The notes: generated from the sequence alone by a model not told the origin. A DNA stretch of 64,000 nucleotides from Nodularia spumigena CCY9414 (GCF_000340565.2 NZ_CP007203.1:2572056-2636055); one strand, 5' to 3'. Counted from the first letter of the stretch, positions 35,209 to 45,463 are shown. A program made the numbers and translations.

Positions 35209-35607
35209 TTACTGTTCACTATTGGGATCTGAACTTGTCTGCTGTTCCGGGTGTGGACTGGGGTGAGATGTATCTATTCGTGTGATGCGTTCTAGATGCT
35301 GGCGACGTTGTTCCATGTTGGCTTGCTGAAAGCCAGTGCGAACCATTTCGGGAAGAAAGTCGGCGACTTCCTCGGCGATGTGTTCTCTGACAGTCATAAT
35401 CCGTAATGCCAAATCTGGCTTTTCGAGAAACAGTTGCTGAATATACGCTTCTCCGTCCTGGATTTTGCCAGCAGAAAAGTTATGTAGCCAAAGTTCCAAC
35501 GGTGGGTTCGTTTCGCCTAACTGTGCCAATACTGTTTTCAGCGCCTGATAAGTCAGGTAGCTTTGCAATGTCTTGGCTGTATCCTTGGCAATTTGCTTAA
35601 GATTCAT
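35209..35607 (-). CDS. rbcX: rubisco assembly chaperone RbcX
   Basis: The 132-residue homodimeric chaperone binds the C-terminal tail of RbcL and helps build the L8 core. The helical body spans residues 1-110 with YLTYQALKTVLAQLGETNPP, the binding groove region, and LPEMVRTGFQQANMEQRRQHL. The tail (TSHPSPHPEQQTSSDPNSEQ) is low complexity; its last residues NSEQ and the stop are encoded by heptad-type repeat DNA. It is placed between rbcL and rbcS, as usual in Anabaena-type operons, 101 bases after rbcL. Confidence 0.95.
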   Translation of the reverse strand: MNLKQIAKDTAKTLQSYLTYQALKTVLAQLGETNPPLELWLHNFSAGKIQDGEAYIQQLFLEKPDLALRIMTVREHIAEEVADFLPEMVRTGFQQANMEQRRQHLERITRIDTSHPSPHPEQQTSSDPNSEQ

Positions 35608-35634
35608 GTTTGTCCCCAGCCCATAAAAAGCTAA

Positions 35635-35665
35635 AGTAAAAAGTAAAAAGTAAAAAGAAAGAATA
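35635..35665. repeat. short tandem repeat (AGTAAAA) between rbcL and rbcX
   Basis: Three to four AGTAAAA heptamers lie in the rbcL-rbcX gap, next to the beginning of a T-rich tract on the other strand. Confidence 0.7.
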
Positions 35666-35708
35666 TTATTTTCTTTTACTCTTTAACTTTTTACTAGTTA
35701 CTTGAGGA

Positions 35709-37139
35709 TCAGACAGTATCCATGGCCTCGAACTCGAACTTGATTTCTTTCCACAGTTCGCAAGCAACAGCCAATTCAGGACTCCACTTAGCAGCTTCGC
35801 GGATCACGTCGTTACCTTCACGAGCCAAGTTGCGGCCTTCGTTACGAGCTTGGATACAAGCTTCTAAAGCTACACGGTTAGCGGTTGCACCAGGTGCGTT
35901 ACCCCAGGGGTGTCCAAGAGTACCACCACCAAATTGTAGTACGGAGTCATCACCGAAGATCTCTACAAGTGCGGGCATATGCCATACGTGGATACCACCG
36001 GAAGCAACTGCCATTACGCCTGGTAAAGAAGCCCAGTCTTGGGTAAAGTAAATACCGCGAGACTTATCTTGCTCAATATAGTTTTCACGCAACAGGTCAA
36101 CAAAGCCCATTGTGATACCACGTTCGCCTTCCAACTTACCAACTACAGTACCTGTGTGGATGTGGTCTCCACCAGACAAGCGTAGGGCTTTAGCCAATAC
36201 ACGGAAGTGGATACCGTGGTTCTTTTGACGGTCGATAACTGCGTGCATAGCACGGTGAATGTGCAGCAAGATACCGTTAGCGCGACACCAATGAGCCAAT
36301 GTGGTGTTAGCTGTGAAGCCTGCGGTTAGGTAGTCGTGCATGATGATAGGCTGTTTGAGTTCTTTAGCGAACTCAGCCCGTTCCAACATTTGTTCACAGG
36401 TGGGAGCGGTAACGTTGAGGTAGTGACCTTTGATTTCACCGGTTTCAGCTTGGGCTTTGGTGATAGCTTCAGAAACGAACAAGAAGCGATCGCGCCATCT
36501 TTGGAATGGTGCAGAGTTGATGTTTTCGTCGTCTTTGGTGAAGTCCAAACCACCACGCAAGCACTCGTATACAGCACGTCCGTAGTTCTTAGCGGACAAA
36601 CCTAATTTGGGCTTAATGGTACAACCCAGCAAAGGACGACCGTATTTGTTTAATTTGTCACGCTCTACTTGGATACCGTGGGGAGGCCCTTGGAAGGTCT
36701 TGATGTAAGCTACAGGAAAGCGGATGTCTTCCAAACGCAATGCGCGCAAGGCTTTGAAACCAAATACGTTACCTACAATAGAGGTCAATACGTTGGTTAC
36801 AGAACCTTCCTCGAACAAGTCTAGAGGATAGGCAACGTAGCAGATGTACTGGTTATCTTCGCCGGGAACTGGTTCGATATCGTAGCAACGACCTTTGTAG
36901 CGGTCGAGGTCGGTGAGCAAATCTGTCCATACAGTTGTCCAAGTACCGGTGGAGGACTCAGCCGCCACAGCAGCACCAGCTTCTTCGGGAGGAACTCCAG
37001 GTTGGGGAGTCATCCGGAATGCTGCAAGAAGGTCTGTATCTTTAGGTGTGTAGTCTGGGGTGTAATAAGTTAGTCTGTAATCTTTAACACCGGCTTGATA
37101 CCCTGATTTGCTCTGGGTTTGGGTTTGAGCGTAAGACAT
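35709..37139 (-). CDS. rbcL: rubisco large subunit
   Basis: The 476-residue form IB large subunit is the carboxylating enzyme of the Calvin cycle, located in carboxysomes. Key stretches are [19 protein letters not shown] with the carbamylated Lys and metal-binding Asp-Glu pair, [10 protein letters not shown] with the catalytic Lys, [15 protein letters not shown], and the mobile loop [17 protein letters not shown] (loop 6 Lys). The ATG at 37139 follows GGAAGGGAATTT, a strong ribosome binding site. It is the first gene of rbcL-rbcX-rbcS, with a long upstream region. Confidence 0.98.
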   Translation of the reverse strand: MSYAQTQTQSKSGYQAGVKDYRLTYYTPDYTPKDTDLLAAFRMTPQPGVPPEEAGAAVAAESSTGTWTTVWTDLLTDLDRYKGRCYDIEPVPGEDNQYICYVAYPLDLFEEGSVTNVLTSIVGNVFGFKALRALRLEDIRFPVAYIKTFQGPPHGIQVERDKLNKYGRPLLGCTIKPKLGLSAKNYGRAVYECLRGGLDFTKDDENINSAPFQRWRDRFLFVSEAITKAQAETGEIKGHYLNVTAPTCEQMLERAEFAKELKQPIIMHDYLTAGFTANTTLAHWCRANGILLHIHRAMHAVIDRQKNHGIHFRVLAKALRLSGGDHIHTGTVVGKLEGERGITMGFVDLLRENYIEQDKSRGIYFTQDWASLPGVMAVASGGIHVWHMPALVEIFGDDSVLQFGGGTLGHPWGNAPGATANRVALEACIQARNEGRNLAREGNDVIREAAKWSPELAVACELWKEIKFEFEAMDTV

Positions 37140-37955
37140 AAATTCCCTTCCAAGAAGTCACTCTTTAATTACTTCATCAAATCACGTTCTGTGCAACTTT
37201 CTCTCACTCCCGCTTTTTACCCGCACTAAATTGGGGGAAAAATTAGGAAAATTTTTTTGTTAGAGGTTTGCTTTGGCGGGTCGATTTTCTAGCAACGAAC
37301 ATTTAGTTACATTTATTAACAAATGCTCTCCCCAATCTGGGGTGCGTGAATTGGCACTTGGTGCTTTTTCCTCATCCCGTGAATAAAAATTCTCTTTTAT
37401 CTCTTTCTCTTGCTCCGCTAAATTTTTCTATTTTCAGCAAAAACTCCGCGCTTTGCGGAAAGTATTAAACTATTCCCCTACACATCGGGGTTTTTCAGGA
37501 ATTGGGCTGGTTGACACCCATTCCCACTTCCAGGCTCCTGATATGTCCCCTAATAGTAGTAAACAGACCAAGAGAGAATTTGCTTGACAGAAATACAGCA
37601 GAGTGGTAATTGAAAGAAAAAGAAATTGCACACCACGTAATTTGTAGCTTGTCTCACAATATATCAAGAAATTGATAAGTTATTCTTTGAAAATTTTTAA
37701 CTTATGTATTTAATTTTGTTATTACATAAAGTTTTAAACATTTTATGTAGTTTTATGTAGAAAAGTAAAGGAATGGGGTGTGGGGAGTGTGGGGGGTGTG
37801 GGAGGTGTGGGAAGAAGACGGTAACTTCCCAATGACTAATGACTAATGACTAAATTTGCTACCGAAGTTTAAAACAAGCTGACTGGGGGAACACTGATGT
37901 TAACTGTTAGCTAGTTTAGATAATGGCTGTGGGTACTGTTTTTAAAGGAAATGTC
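37140..37955. other. long spacer upstream of rbcL and the propeller gene
   Basis: This divergent spacer of about 800 bases must hold the rbcL promoter and leader. Its last 160 bases carry GTGTGGGGAG-type repeats (37778-37812) and TGACTAA heptamers (37832-37852). I did not find a convincing full NtcA (GTA-N8-TAC) or other site by eye. An open frame at 37470-37667 is not called. Confidence 0.5.
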
Positions 37956-39083
37956 ATGGTGGAATTACTTCGCAAGCGTCATAAATTATTGTTGACTTCT
38001 ATATTTCTGGGGTTGATAGCTTTGCCAAGCGTTGGTCTTGTAACTATGACAAATGCGGTAAGGGCAGAGAAAATTGGTACTAATGCACCGCTACAAAAAA
38101 CCCCTGACGTTGATTCATCTGACTTAACTCCTACTTATCCGGCTACTGCACCACCACCGAGAAGAGACCTTTTACCTGATGAAAGGGGAATTCAAGAGCG
38201 ATCGCTCGAAACAGATTATCGTGTTAGTAACTTACTAGGAGATTTTACCGGTAATCTCTGGGTGGGTTCATGGCGGGGCTTATCGCGCATTGACCCGAAC
38301 ACAGGCAGAATTTTAGCGCGTGTGAGTTTACCGAATTTAGCCATTGGTGCATTAGCAGAAGATAAAGTGGGTCGCTTATGGGTAGGGACTTATGAGGGAC
38401 TAAAGCGAATAGACCCCCGCACAGGTGAAATTACAGCCCAAAATTTATTTTTGCCTTCCAAACGGGTTTTATCTTTATTGGTTGACAATCGGGGCTATTT
38501 GTGGACTGGAACCGATAATGGTTTAGCTCTAATTAGTCCTGACCAAGGCTTAATTATGACAACATTAAAAAATTTGCCTGGTGTCAGCGCCAACGCCATG
38601 ACTTTAGATGCTGAAGGTCAACTGTGGGTTGGGACTCTAGATGGACTGGTGCGGGTAAATACGGCCAGCGCTTTAATTATGAAGCAGATTAACCAGTTAC
38701 CGGGAACAACCGTGCAAACCTTAGCCATTAGTCCATCCGGTTTAATTTGGGCGGGAATGTCGAATCATTTGCTCGTTATTAATCCCAAAACTGGTGCAGT
38801 TTTGCGGTCTGTAACTCGCCTGCGGGGGCGAAATGTCACAGCAGTGCGCTTTGCCCAAGATGGTAGTGTGTGGGTGGGGACTCACAATGGTTTGTTACGA
38901 TTAAATCCACATACAGGGGCTGTATTAGATGAAGTTGCGGGACTTCCTTCTAGTCGAGTTCTTACTCTTGCGCCGGACATCGGCAATAAATTATGGGTCG
39001 GTACTCGTGAAGGTCTGGCTTGGTTAACGCCCACGACGGGTAATGCAAAACCTCATCTGGCTTTTAGTCGGGCTGTGGAGTAG
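37956..39083 (+). CDS. secreted seven-bladed beta-propeller protein (two-component-regulator propeller type)
   Basis: The 375-residue protein has a signal peptide (residues 1-40, LLLTSIFLGLIALPSVGLV) and a Pro-rich linker. Seven repeats of about 40 residues follow, each with LWVGTxxGLxRIDPxTG: NLWVGSWRGLSRID, LWVGTYEGLKRID, LWTGTDNGLALIS, LWVGTLDGLVRVN, IWAGMSNHLLVIN, VWVGTHNGLLRLN and LWVGTREGLAWLT. These make one complete propeller. No kinase or output domain is attached. The ATG at 37956 follows AAAGGAAATGTC and gives a proper signal peptide, so the upstream ATG at 37923 is rejected. The ligand is unknown. Confidence 0.8.
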   Translation: MVELLRKRHKLLLTSIFLGLIALPSVGLVTMTNAVRAEKIGTNAPLQKTPDVDSSDLTPTYPATAPPPRRDLLPDERGIQERSLETDYRVSNLLGDFTGNLWVGSWRGLSRIDPNTGRILARVSLPNLAIGALAEDKVGRLWVGTYEGLKRIDPRTGEITAQNLFLPSKRVLSLLVDNRGYLWTGTDNGLALISPDQGLIMTTLKNLPGVSANAMTLDAEGQLWVGTLDGLVRVNTASALIMKQINQLPGTTVQTLAISPSGLIWAGMSNHLLVINPKTGAVLRSVTRLRGRNVTAVRFAQDGSVWVGTHNGLLRLNPHTGAVLDEVAGLPSSRVLTLAPDIGNKLWVGTREGLAWLTPTTGNAKPHLAFSRAVE

Positions 39084-39122
39084 GGAGTGGGGAGTGGGGA
39101 GTGGGGAATGGGGAATGGGGAG
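39084..39122. repeat. GGGAGTG-type heptamer array
   Basis: Heptamers of GGGAGTG then GGGAATG run from 39084 to about 39120 directly after the propeller gene stop, the same type as at 810-835. Confidence 0.8.
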
Positions 39123-39158
39123 ATGGGGATTTGATAAAATACAGAACCTCACCCCCAA

Positions 39159-39183
39159 CCCCTCTCCTTACTAAGGAGAGGGG
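39159..39183. terminator. 12-bp perfect hairpin upstream of panB
   Basis: The arms CCCCTCTCCTTA and TAAGGAGAGGGG have a 1-base centre. It lacks a T-tract. It may act as a terminator for the propeller gene or may simply be a dispersed palindrome. Confidence 0.4.
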
Positions 39184-39354
39184 AGTAAGGAGAGGGGAGA
39201 CTTTGACGCAAGTTTTTAGGCGGGGTGAGGTGAAAAACCAGAATTTGGATGTTATTTAATTCATATTCAGCATAGTGAATAAGTGCTATTTTGTTTCAAA
39301 CTCCCCCTTGCTCGCCGCTCTCCTGCTTCTTTTCCCGACTCCCTACTTAAAAAT

Positions 39355-40125
39355 ATGGTAATTACTACTGGACAATTAATTCAATGGAAACAACAGGGGC
39401 GCGCAATTGTTGCTTTGACTGCCTGGGATTATGCGATCGCCCAAATTCTGGACTCGGCTGGGGTAGACTTAATCCTGGTGGGTGATTCAATGGCTGCTGT
39501 CTTAGGATATAAAACCACGCTCCCAATTACCCTCGATGAAATGCTGCATCATGCTAAAGCTGTGCGCCGTGGTGTGAAACAAGCTTTAGTTGTGGTTGAT
39601 TTACCATTTTTAACTTACCAAGAAAGCATTTCTCAAGCGATGCACTCGGCTGGGTTGGTACTGAAGGAAACAGGCGCTCAAGCTGTTAAGTTAGAAGGTG
39701 GTTATCCAGCGATGGTGGAAACTATTGCTCGTTTGGTACAAGCCGGAATACCAGTGATGGGTCATGTAGGCTTGACACCCCAATCAGTTCATCAACTGGG
39801 ACTGCGACAACAGGGGAAAACTCAAGAGGCTGGGGAAAGAATTTTTAACGAAGCGATCGCTCTCGAACAAGCCGGTGTATTCTCTATAGTGTTAGAGCAT
39901 ATTCCCGCAGATTTGGCAATGCAGATTACACAAAAGTTAAATATTCCCACCATTGGTATCGGTGCGGGAGTTCATTGTGATGGACAAGTGTTAGTTACCT
40001 CAGATGTCCTTGGTCTATCAGAGAAGCAGCCACCCTTTGCCAAAGTTTACATAAATTTGCGAGAGACAATTACCAAAGCTGTACAAGATTATGCTTCAGA
40101 CGTGCGCGATGGGCAATTTCCTTAA
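39355..40125 (+). CDS. panB: 3-methyl-2-oxobutanoate hydroxymethyltransferase
   Basis: The 256-residue PanB transfers a hydroxymethyl group from methylene-THF to ketoisovalerate, the first step of pantothenate (coenzyme A) synthesis. Signature stretches are [31 protein letters not shown] with the metal-binding Asp, [15 protein letters not shown] and [11 protein letters not shown]. The ATG at 39355 matches the usual start; the 24 upstream codons are not PanB-like. It is followed 31 bases later by a Uma2 gene and, further on, a PanE-like reductase. Confidence 0.95.
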   Translation: MVITTGQLIQWKQQGRAIVALTAWDYAIAQILDSAGVDLILVGDSMAAVLGYKTTLPITLDEMLHHAKAVRRGVKQALVVVDLPFLTYQESISQAMHSAGLVLKETGAQAVKLEGGYPAMVETIARLVQAGIPVMGHVGLTPQSVHQLGLRQQGKTQEAGERIFNEAIALEQAGVFSIVLEHIPADLAMQITQKLNIPTIGIGAGVHCDGQVLVTSDVLGLSEKQPPFAKVYINLRETITKAVQDYASDVRDGQFP

Positions 40126-40156
40126 CTGAATATACTGAAATACTAGGAGTAGTCTT

Positions 40157-40912
40157 ATGGTTTTACAAATTCACCCTACTCAAAAAATTCAAAAAGAATT
40201 AAATATTACTTGGGAAGCACTTCCCACCGATTTTATTTTACCTGATGACCCAGTGGAAAATATACAGCAACCTGCTTTAGCATCAGCGCTGACAGATGCT
40301 TTAGGCTCTACACAACGCATCCACCCTCAGATGCTGATAGGCTCTAATTTTGGGCTAGTAGCCACAGTAAACCAAAAAAATGTTGTCAAAGCACCTGACT
40401 GGTTTTATGTCCCGCAAGCGCAGCCTGTAGCCCCAAGTTTAATTCGTCGTAGTGACATACCGAATTTAGAAGGCGCGACTGTGGCTGTAGTCATGGAATT
40501 TCTGTCAGACACCGAAAATGGCGAATTATCTATTCGTTCTACACCACCTTACGGTAAACTGTATTTTTACGAACATATTCTTAAAATTCCCACTTACGTC
40601 ACCTATGATCCTTATGAAGTCATTCTAGAAGTAAGGTATTTACAAAATGGACAGTATAGTTTAGCGTCAGCAGATGCCAATGGACGTTATTGGATTCCTG
40701 AGTTAGAATTATTTCTCGGAATTTGGCAAGGTGAAAGATTATGCCAAACTATGAATTGGCTACGGTGGTGGGATAAAGAAGGCAATTTGCTGTTGTGGAG
40801 TAGCGAACAAGCTCAACAAGAACGCCAACGTGCAGAACAAGAACGCCAACGTGCAGAAAAGTTAGCAGCAAAGTTACGTGAACTAGGTGTTGACCCTGAA
40901 GAGATAGCTTAA
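40157..40912 (+). CDS. Uma2 (DUF820) family putative nuclease with coiled tail
   Basis: The 251-residue Uma2 member has the acidic region VVKAPDWFYV, VAVVMEFLSDTENGE and ILKIPTYVTYDP. The C-terminus (about 215-250) is a Gln/Arg/Glu-rich coiled stretch with AQQERQRAEQERQRAEKLAA, common in long Uma2 proteins. Function is unknown. It lies between panB and the acyl-CoA synthetase, with 17 bases to the latter, so it is probably co-transcribed. Confidence 0.85.
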   Translation: MVLQIHPTQKIQKELNITWEALPTDFILPDDPVENIQQPALASALTDALGSTQRIHPQMLIGSNFGLVATVNQKNVVKAPDWFYVPQAQPVAPSLIRRSDIPNLEGATVAVVMEFLSDTENGELSIRSTPPYGKLYFYEHILKIPTYVTYDPYEVILEVRYLQNGQYSLASADANGRYWIPELELFLGIWQGERLCQTMNWLRWWDKEGNLLLWSSEQAQQERQRAEQERQRAEKLAAKLRELGVDPEEIA

Positions 40913-40929
40913 AAATATAACTTATTTAT

Positions 40930-42432
40930 ATGCATATATTTGATATTTTAACCGGAAAAGACGACCATCCAGCCTTATTAACACCAGACCAACTGACTCT
41001 GACATATCAGCAACTACGGACAATTGTAGCTGATTTAGTGGCACAGTTGCACAGTTTCGGCTTAGGTAAAGGCGATCGCATTGCCATTGCGATGACTAAC
41101 AGTTCTTCAATGGCGTGTATATTTCTTGCGGCGAGTCTATGTGGAACTGCTGCCCCCCTCAATCCCAAATACAAACAAGAAGAATTTGCTTTTTACTACG
41201 AAGACCTCCAAGCCAAAGCATTAATTACCTTACCAGGGACACCAGAGGCGGCTATAACTGCCATTCATCCCGATATGCTACTCATCCAGGCCATAACAAA
41301 CGCTGACGGTACATTGAGTTTGGAATTGAGTAGAGAAATTATACAACCACAAAGAGAAACTTCTACTCCTGACCTTCCCCAGTCCGATGATGTAGCAATT
41401 ATTCTGCATACCAGTGGAACTACTAGCCGTCCTAAGCGGGTTCCCATTCGTCACCGAAATCTCATCGCCTCAGCCCAAAATATCGTCAGTGTCTATAACC
41501 TCACTGCTAACGACATTAATTTATGTCTGATGCCACTATTTCACATTCACGGATTAGTGGGGTGTCTTTTAGCAACTTTGGCATCAGGAGGGACATTTAT
41601 TTGTCCCACAGGGTTTAATGCTTTAGAATTTTGGCAACTGGTTGAGCGTTACAAACCAACTTGGTATTCTGCTGCACCCACCATACATCAAATGATCTTA
41701 GCGCGAGCCAGTCGCAACGAAGATATTGTTAAATCCCATAGCTTCCGGTTTATTCGTTCTAGCAGCGCACCTTTACCGCCAGTAATTATCGAACAAATGG
41801 AAGCAGTTCTGAACGTGCCGGTGGTAGAATCATATAGCATGACAGAAGCTGCACATCAGATGACATCCAACCCCTTACCGCCCAAAAACCGCAAACCGGG
41901 AAGCGTCGGTTATGGACATGGTGTAGAAGTGGGAATTATGGATGAAGATGGTAAATTACTTGCCCAAGGTAGCCTTGGTGAAGTAGTAGTAAAAGGAGCC
42001 AACGTCATCGATGGTTACGAAAATAACCCCCAAGCCAACGCCACAGCCTTTGTTAACGGCTGGTTTCGGACAGGTGATCAAGGTAAACTCGACCCAGACG
42101 GCTACCTTTACCTAACTGGTAGAATCAAAGAATTAATTAACAGAGGTGGGGAAAAAATTTCGCCTTTGGAAATAGATGATATATTGCTGCGTCATCCTGC
42201 GGTAGCGGAAGCCTTAGCTTTTGCAGTTCCTCACAAAACCTTGGGTGAAGAAATTCATGCTGCGGTTGTCCTGAAGAGTGATACCAGCGAACAGGAATTA
42301 AAATCTCATTGTTCCCAACACTTAGCAGAATTCAAAATACCGAAACAAATACACATTCTCGAAGCCTTACCCCGTGGCGCAACCGGTAAACTGCAAAGGT
42401 TGAACATGGCTAAATTCCTGAAATTAGTCTAG
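40930..42432 (+). CDS. AMP-forming acyl-CoA synthetase (oxalyl-CoA-synthetase/AAE3-like)
   Basis: The 500-residue adenylate-forming enzyme activates a carboxylate to an adenylate then a CoA thioester. Motifs: LHTSGTTSRPKRV (P-loop), SYSMTEAA (A5), GWFRTGDQG (A7) and RGATGKLQR with the C-terminal catalytic Lys. Overall length and the stretch FIRSSSAPLPP resemble AAE3/Pcs60 oxalyl-CoA synthetases, but the substrate is not certain. It lies between a Uma2 gene and the reductase gene. A strong hairpin follows at 42448. Confidence 0.82.
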   Translation: MHIFDILTGKDDHPALLTPDQLTLTYQQLRTIVADLVAQLHSFGLGKGDRIAIAMTNSSSMACIFLAASLCGTAAPLNPKYKQEEFAFYYEDLQAKALITLPGTPEAAITAIHPDMLLIQAITNADGTLSLELSREIIQPQRETSTPDLPQSDDVAIILHTSGTTSRPKRVPIRHRNLIASAQNIVSVYNLTANDINLCLMPLFHIHGLVGCLLATLASGGTFICPTGFNALEFWQLVERYKPTWYSAAPTIHQMILARASRNEDIVKSHSFRFIRSSSAPLPPVIIEQMEAVLNVPVVESYSMTEAAHQMTSNPLPPKNRKPGSVGYGHGVEVGIMDEDGKLLAQGSLGEVVVKGANVIDGYENNPQANATAFVNGWFRTGDQGKLDPDGYLYLTGRIKELINRGGEKISPLEIDDILLRHPAVAEALAFAVPHKTLGEEIHAAVVLKSDTSEQELKSHCSQHLAEFKIPKQIHILEALPRGATGKLQRLNMAKFLKLV

Positions 42433-42447
42433 TCCCTTACAGAAACA

Positions 42448-42480
42448 AGATCCCCGACTTCTTGAAGAAGTCGGGGATCT
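42448..42480 (+). terminator. 16-bp perfect hairpin after the acyl-CoA synthetase gene
   Basis: The arms AGATCCCCGACTTCTT and AAGAAGTCGGGGATCT surround one base. It lies 16 bases after the stop. No T-tract follows, so it may be a Nostoc dispersed palindrome serving as a terminator. Confidence 0.55.
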
Positions 42481-42552
42481 GAACCTTTCAAAAATCCCTT
42501 AAAATTATGCACAGACGCGAGTAACCGTGTCACAGGAATAGGGGAAGATTTT

Positions 42553-43533
42553 ATGAAAATCTGTATTGTTGGTGCGGGTGCGATTGGTGGGTACTTAGGA
42601 GCTAAACTAGCTCTAGCAGGGGAAGAAGTCACCTTTATTGCGCGTGGACAGCATTTAGAAGCAATTCAAAACCGGGGACTTGAGGTAATTATGGGGGATG
42701 GGTCAAATTATGTCGTACATCCATCTTTAGCCACCAGTGATATAAATGACGCAGGAACTCAAGATGTAGTTATCCTGGCGGTAAAAGCTCAGAGTTTAGC
42801 AGCGATCGCCCCGGCTCTATCATCCCTCTACAATCCTGATACAATGGTAGTTACTGCCCAAAATGGTATCCCTTGGTGGTACTTCTACAAGCATGGCGGT
42901 GAATATGAAGGGCAAAAAATCCACGCCGTTGATCCAGAAGGGATCATTGCTGCTAATATTGATATAGAGCGGATAATTGGTTGTGTAATTTATTCAGCCG
43001 TAGAATTACATTCACCTGGAGTAATTCATCACATTGAAGGCGATCGCTTTAGCCTGGGAGAAATCGACAACAGCAAAACCGAACGCATCCAAAAACTAGC
43101 CGGGATCTGCAAAAAAGCCGGATTAAAAGCCCCAGTGCGCTCGGATATTCGCTCAGAACTTTGGCTAAAATTATGGGGAAACTTGGCTTTTAACCCCATT
43201 AGTGCCTTAACTCGTGCCACCTTAGAGCAGATTTGTCAATACCCCTTGACGCGCGAACTGGCAAGACAGATGATGATAGAAGCGCAAACCATAGGAGAAA
43301 AACTCGGTATTAAATTCGGTATCAGTTTAGAGCAGCGCATCAATGGGACCGAAAAAGTCGGCGCTCATAAGACTTCTATGCTCCAAGATATCGAAGCCGG
43401 TCGGACTACAGAGGTAGAAGCAATTTTAGGAGCAGTGATTGAACTGGGCAAACTTACCCACATTTCTACACCCTACATGGATACAGTCTATGCTAATGTC
43501 AAACTACTAGAAAAAACTTTAGCGTTTTATTAA
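42553..43533 (+). CDS. 2-dehydropantoate 2-reductase family (PanE-like)
   Basis: The 326-residue NADPH-dependent ketopantoate reductase-type protein has the dinucleotide motif GAGAIGGYLGA at residues 7-17, TAQNGIPWW, and the C-terminal helical domain with LWLKLWGNLAFNPISAL carrying the catalytic Lys region, and KTSMLQDIEAGRTTEVEAILG. True PanE reduces ketopantoate to pantoate, the step after PanB; panB lies 2.4 kb upstream on the same strand. Several paralogues occur in bacteria, so pantoate function is likely but not certain. Confidence 0.85.
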   Translation: MKICIVGAGAIGGYLGAKLALAGEEVTFIARGQHLEAIQNRGLEVIMGDGSNYVVHPSLATSDINDAGTQDVVILAVKAQSLAAIAPALSSLYNPDTMVVTAQNGIPWWYFYKHGGEYEGQKIHAVDPEGIIAANIDIERIIGCVIYSAVELHSPGVIHHIEGDRFSLGEIDNSKTERIQKLAGICKKAGLKAPVRSDIRSELWLKLWGNLAFNPISALTRATLEQICQYPLTRELARQMMIEAQTIGEKLGIKFGISLEQRINGTEKVGAHKTSMLQDIEAGRTTEVEAILGAVIELGKLTHISTPYMDTVYANVKLLEKTLAFY

Positions 43534-43789
43534 TAAAAATATTCGGTTTTTTACCCTAGTCATGGTTTATATTACCGTAGGGTGGCACAAAATAACCACT
43601 CGTCTTCAGATACCAGGAGGCATCACCAGACTATATCTGCAATTGATACTTTAAACCTTTACCATCAAAGGTGAGTGAGGACGAGGTTCAAATTAAAATG
43701 CCTAATTTTTGCTGAATTGCCACAGATAAAGACTAAACTAAAAAGTCTTGTGCAGCAAAACCTGTAAATTTAAAAGTAATGAAGTAATC

Positions 43790-45370
43790 ATGTCTAAGGT
43801 TCTCGTCTCCGATCCCATTGACCAAGCTGGAATTGATATTCTGACCCAAGTGGCGACTGTAGATGTCAAAACAGGTCTCACACCAGCAGAACTGATCGAA
43901 ATTATTGGTGAATATGACGCGCTGATGATTCGCTCTGGTACGCGCGTTACACAAGAAATTATTGAAGCTGGGACTCAGTTAAAAATCATCGGTCGCGCCG
44001 GTGTGGGTGTGGATAATGTCGATGTTCCCGCAGCTACTCGCCGAGGAATTGTGGTTGTCAATTCTCCTGAAGGTAACACAATTGCTGCCGCAGAACACGC
44101 CCTAGCGATGATGTTATCCTTATCTCGCCACATTCCTGATGCTAATGCTTCAGTTAAAAGTGGTGAGTGGGATCGCAAAACCTTTGTGGGTGCGGAAGTT
44201 TATAAAAAAACTCTCGGTGTCGTTGGCTTGGGTAAAATCGGTTCCCATGTTGCGACTGTCGCCAGAGCAATGGGAATGAAGCTGTTAGCTTACGATCCGT
44301 TTATTTCCACCGAACGCGCCGAACAACTGGGCTGTCAGTTGGTGGAAATGGATTTGCTAATGCAGCAAGCTGATTATATCACATTACACATCCCCAAAAC
44401 ACCAGAAACGACTCATTTAATTAACGCCACAACTCTGGCAAAAATGAAACCCACAGCCAGAATTATCAACTGCGCTCGTGGTGGTATCATTGATGAAGCT
44501 GCTTTAGCAGTGGCAATTAAAGAAGGTCAAATCAAAGGTGCGGCTTTGGATGTGTTCGAGTCAGAACCACTGGGTGAATCTGATTTGCGATCGCTCGGTA
44601 AAGAAGTCATCCTTACCCCCCATTTAGGAGCCTCCACAACCGAAGCACAAGTAAATGTCGCCATTGATGTCGCCGAACAAATTCGTGATGTTCTCTTAGG
44701 ACTAGCCGCACGTTCCGCAGTCAATATCCCCGGATTGGGTCCCGATGTGCTAGAAGAACTCAAGCCTTATATGCAACTAGCGGAAACCCTGGGTAACTTG
44801 GTAGGACAGCTAGCCGGTGGACGGGTGGAATCACTGACTGTGCGACTACAAGGAGAACTAGCTAGTAACAAAAGTCAGCCTTTAGTTGTCGCCTCCCTCA
44901 AAGGTCTACTTTACCAAGCCCTACGGGAACGGGTAAACTATGTCAACGCTACGATAGAAGCTAAAGAGCGAGGAATTAGGGTAATTGAAACCCGTGATGC
45001 TTCAGCTCGCGACTACGCCGGCTCGTTACACCTGGAAGCTACGGGTACTTTAGGGACTCATTCTGTCACAGGGGCTTTATTAGGGGACAAAGAAATTCAT
45101 CTCACCGATGTTGATGGTTTCCCCATTAATGTCCCCCCCAGCAAATATATGTTGTTTACCTTACACCGTGATATGCCAGGAATTATCGGTAAACTCGGTT
45201 CCTTACTCGGCAGTTTTAATGTCAACATTGCCAGTATGCAGGTAGGGCGTAAAATTGTCCGTGGTGATGCTGTGATGGCTCTGAGTATCGATGATCCCTT
45301 ACCCGATGGCATTTTGGCGGAAATTGTCAAAGTAGCTGGAATTAGGGACGCATACACAGTAACTTTATAA
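43790..45370 (+). CDS. serA: D-3-phosphoglycerate dehydrogenase
   Basis: The 526-residue SerA catalyses the first step of serine synthesis. Substrate and NAD domains span residues 1-305: GRAGVGVDNVD, VVGLGKIGSHVA, and HIPKTPETTHLI with the catalytic Arg/Glu/His set (CARGGIIDE, LTPHLGAST). An intervening (ASB) domain and a C-terminal ACT domain (about 455-526, HRDMPGIIGKLGSLLGS) allow serine feedback. Length is that of the long type. The ATG at 43790 is used; the upstream codons from 43748 are not conserved-looking. Confidence 0.96.
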   Translation: MSKVLVSDPIDQAGIDILTQVATVDVKTGLTPAELIEIIGEYDALMIRSGTRVTQEIIEAGTQLKIIGRAGVGVDNVDVPAATRRGIVVVNSPEGNTIAAAEHALAMMLSLSRHIPDANASVKSGEWDRKTFVGAEVYKKTLGVVGLGKIGSHVATVARAMGMKLLAYDPFISTERAEQLGCQLVEMDLLMQQADYITLHIPKTPETTHLINATTLAKMKPTARIINCARGGIIDEAALAVAIKEGQIKGAALDVFESEPLGESDLRSLGKEVILTPHLGASTTEAQVNVAIDVAEQIRDVLLGLAARSAVNIPGLGPDVLEELKPYMQLAETLGNLVGQLAGGRVESLTVRLQGELASNKSQPLVVASLKGLLYQALRERVNYVNATIEAKERGIRVIETRDASARDYAGSLHLEATGTLGTHSVTGALLGDKEIHLTDVDGFPINVPPSKYMLFTLHRDMPGIIGKLGSLLGSFNVNIASMQVGRKIVRGDAVMALSIDDPLPDGILAEIVKVAGIRDAYTVTL

Positions 45371-45463
45371 AGTGTAATATCCTGAGTAAATAGTGGGGAA
45401 TGAGGAAAAATTTCAGAAGTACTCATAACTCACTTAGACTCAGGATGTTGTACTTTCTTGTAC

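Noticed and set aside
37470-37667. 65-codon frame in the rbcL upstream region
   Set aside because: Low-complexity hydrophobic translation in a promoter region with no supporting features.
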